Source: Mumia xiangluensis
GTDB taxonomy: Bacteria > Actinomycetota > Actinomycetes > Propionibacteriales > Nocardioidaceae
NCBI RefSeq assembly: GCF_010994095.1
Contig: NZ_WJYO01000007.1
Span: forward strand, 1-64,000
Reading direction: 5' to 3'
DNA: 64,000 nucleotides
The first letter of the stretch is position 1. Each line of letters opens with the position of its first letter. Under the pieces are notes generated by a model. It saw only the letters and a list, made by a program, of their open reading frames with translations, had not been told where the DNA came from and made no database searches. The position numbers and the translations under genes are program-made. Below, one piece after another: positions 63,551 to 64,000 of the stretch.

Positions 63551-64000
63551 TCAGAGAGTGTCGCCACCCTTCGTTGGCCGTCGCCTTCGCATGTTCCAAG
63601 ACTCTGCTCCAGCAAACGAGGATGAGATGTCCTGGCCCAGGAACGAGCGTGCTCGCTCGTGCGTATCGGGCGACGGGTTCACGATCGAGACCTCTACATC
63701 AGAGGCCAACCCGGCTTGGCCAGGCTTACGCGTTGTCACCCGTAAGAGTGTGCGAAGTTCCAGGTCGTCCGCAGGAAAGCTGTAGCCCACGATGTCGAGC
63801 CATGACGCCCGAGACAAGGCCCAGTACGCGTCGTCCCAGATCTCCCCGAGGTCCGCGATGAACGCTTCCTTTCCGGCGGCCATGGTCGCCATGTGGGGTT
63901 CGTCAAATCGACGGACGCCACGGGCGCTGGCTACCGGATGATCGTACGAGCGGTGCCGGACCAACAGTTCGTCGCCCTCGCGGCTGTGCTTCCGCAACGC
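63551..64000 (-). CDS. SIR2-like domain protein, C-terminal part (runs off the window)
   Basis: At least 148 residues are open to the right edge; the true start lies beyond 64000 and the TTG at 63997 is only the first possible codon. The segment DLGEIWDDAYWALSRASWLD, IVGYSFPADDLELRTLLR and later VEVSIVNPSPDTHERARSFL follow the pattern of the C-terminal half of SIR2-like NAD-binding proteins (IGYSxPxxDxxxRxLL, then xVxVVNP). Such proteins are frequent in anti-phage systems that deplete NAD, and they are common cargo on integrative elements. The family call rests on these motifs only; the catalytic N-terminus is outside the window. Confidence 0.5.
   Translation of the reverse strand, partial: ALRKHSREGDELLVRHRSYDHPVASARGVRRFDEPHMATMAAGKEAFIADLGEIWDDAYWALSRASWLDIVGYSFPADDLELRTLLRVTTRKPGQAGLASDVEVSIVNPSPDTHERARSFLGQDISSSFAGAESWNMRRRRPTKGGDTL

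Larger units (their letters stand above)
58650..64000. mobile_element. Integrative (probably mobilisable) element, left part
   Basis: A tyrosine integrase and an excisionase read toward tRNA-Lys, followed by a candidate oriT, a MobF relaxase and a SIR2-like gene. This is the module order of actinobacterial integrative mobilisable or conjugative elements. A second copy of the tRNA 3' end (attR) was not found before 64000, so the right boundary lies outside. Coupling protein and type IV secretion genes are not seen. Confidence 0.8.

Noticed and set aside
63229-63861. 210-residue plus-strand open frame after the relaxase
   Set aside because: No motif, no ribosome site, and it overlaps the better supported SIR2-like gene on the other strand.
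58640-64000. Second att copy (attR) inside the window
   Set aside because: No repeat of the tRNA-Lys 3' end was seen to the right of the integrase, so the element is called incomplete.

Overview
This 64 kb window is high-GC DNA from an actinobacterium. The best fit is the order Propionibacteriales, family Nocardioidaceae (Nocardioides, Aeromicrobium or Mumia-like). The evidence is the treS-maltokinase-glgB set, a group II truncated haemoglobin, a DynA/DynB-like dynamin pair, a PrsW-type protease, many GTG starts, and TANNNT -10 boxes lying 7-10 bases before start codons, which implies many leaderless transcripts. The genus is inference; no marker gene in the window settles it.

Layout. 1-430 is an intergenic repeat field. 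431-6914 holds a trehalose/glycogen block (treS, maltokinase, glgB) plus a GNAT-like/NUDIX fusion. 6943-13984 is housekeeping: two envelope proteins, a redox-dead thioredoxin/TPR protein, an amidase, an MscS channel, truncated haemoglobin and a double-hotdog thioesterase. 14053-20807 is an acyl-CoA or fatty-acid-like catabolic locus. It contains a fabG-phosphotransferase pair, an acyl-CoA dehydrogenase-thiolase-SDR-SDR run and a TetR regulator, and one 16-bp palindrome occurs in front of both transcription units. 20951-22113 is a divergent YceI/MarR pair around an inverted repeat. 22339-29243 encodes two secreted, translationally coupled rhamnosidase-type glycoside hydrolases (GH78 and GH106). 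29326-36513 (minus strand) has ettA, ssb, two dynamin-like GTPases and a PrsW protease. 36570-40991 has tRNA-Arg, OsmC, a membrane DsbA-like protein, oligoribonuclease, tRNA-His, a lipoate ligase and an RluA-type pseudouridine synthase. 41194-44449 is glpK-glpD.

The most striking feature is at 44571-44605: an uninterrupted run of 35 G residues sits 4 bases before the GTG start of a 1,254-residue wall-anchored modular surface protein (44610-48374), a candidate length-variable expression switch. 48658-58482 is accessory metabolism: LysR/MFS, pirin, two flavoproteins, an SNF2 helicase and an alpha/beta hydrolase. It is interrupted by arrays of short palindrome-derived repeats.

From tRNA-Lys (58592-58664) to the right edge the window enters an integrative element. 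It has a tyrosine integrase and excisionase next to the tRNA 3' end, a candidate oriT made of interlocking inverted repeats, a MobF relaxase with an apparently shortened C-terminus, an unassignable stretch, and the C-terminal part of a SIR2-like protein running off the edge. The right attachment site is not in the window.

Two themes run across regions. First, gene 3' ends including their stop codons are re-duplicated downstream (glpD, the phosphotransferase) or supplied by a repeat unit (surface protein, LysR). Second, convergent gene pairs are usually separated by strong hairpins.
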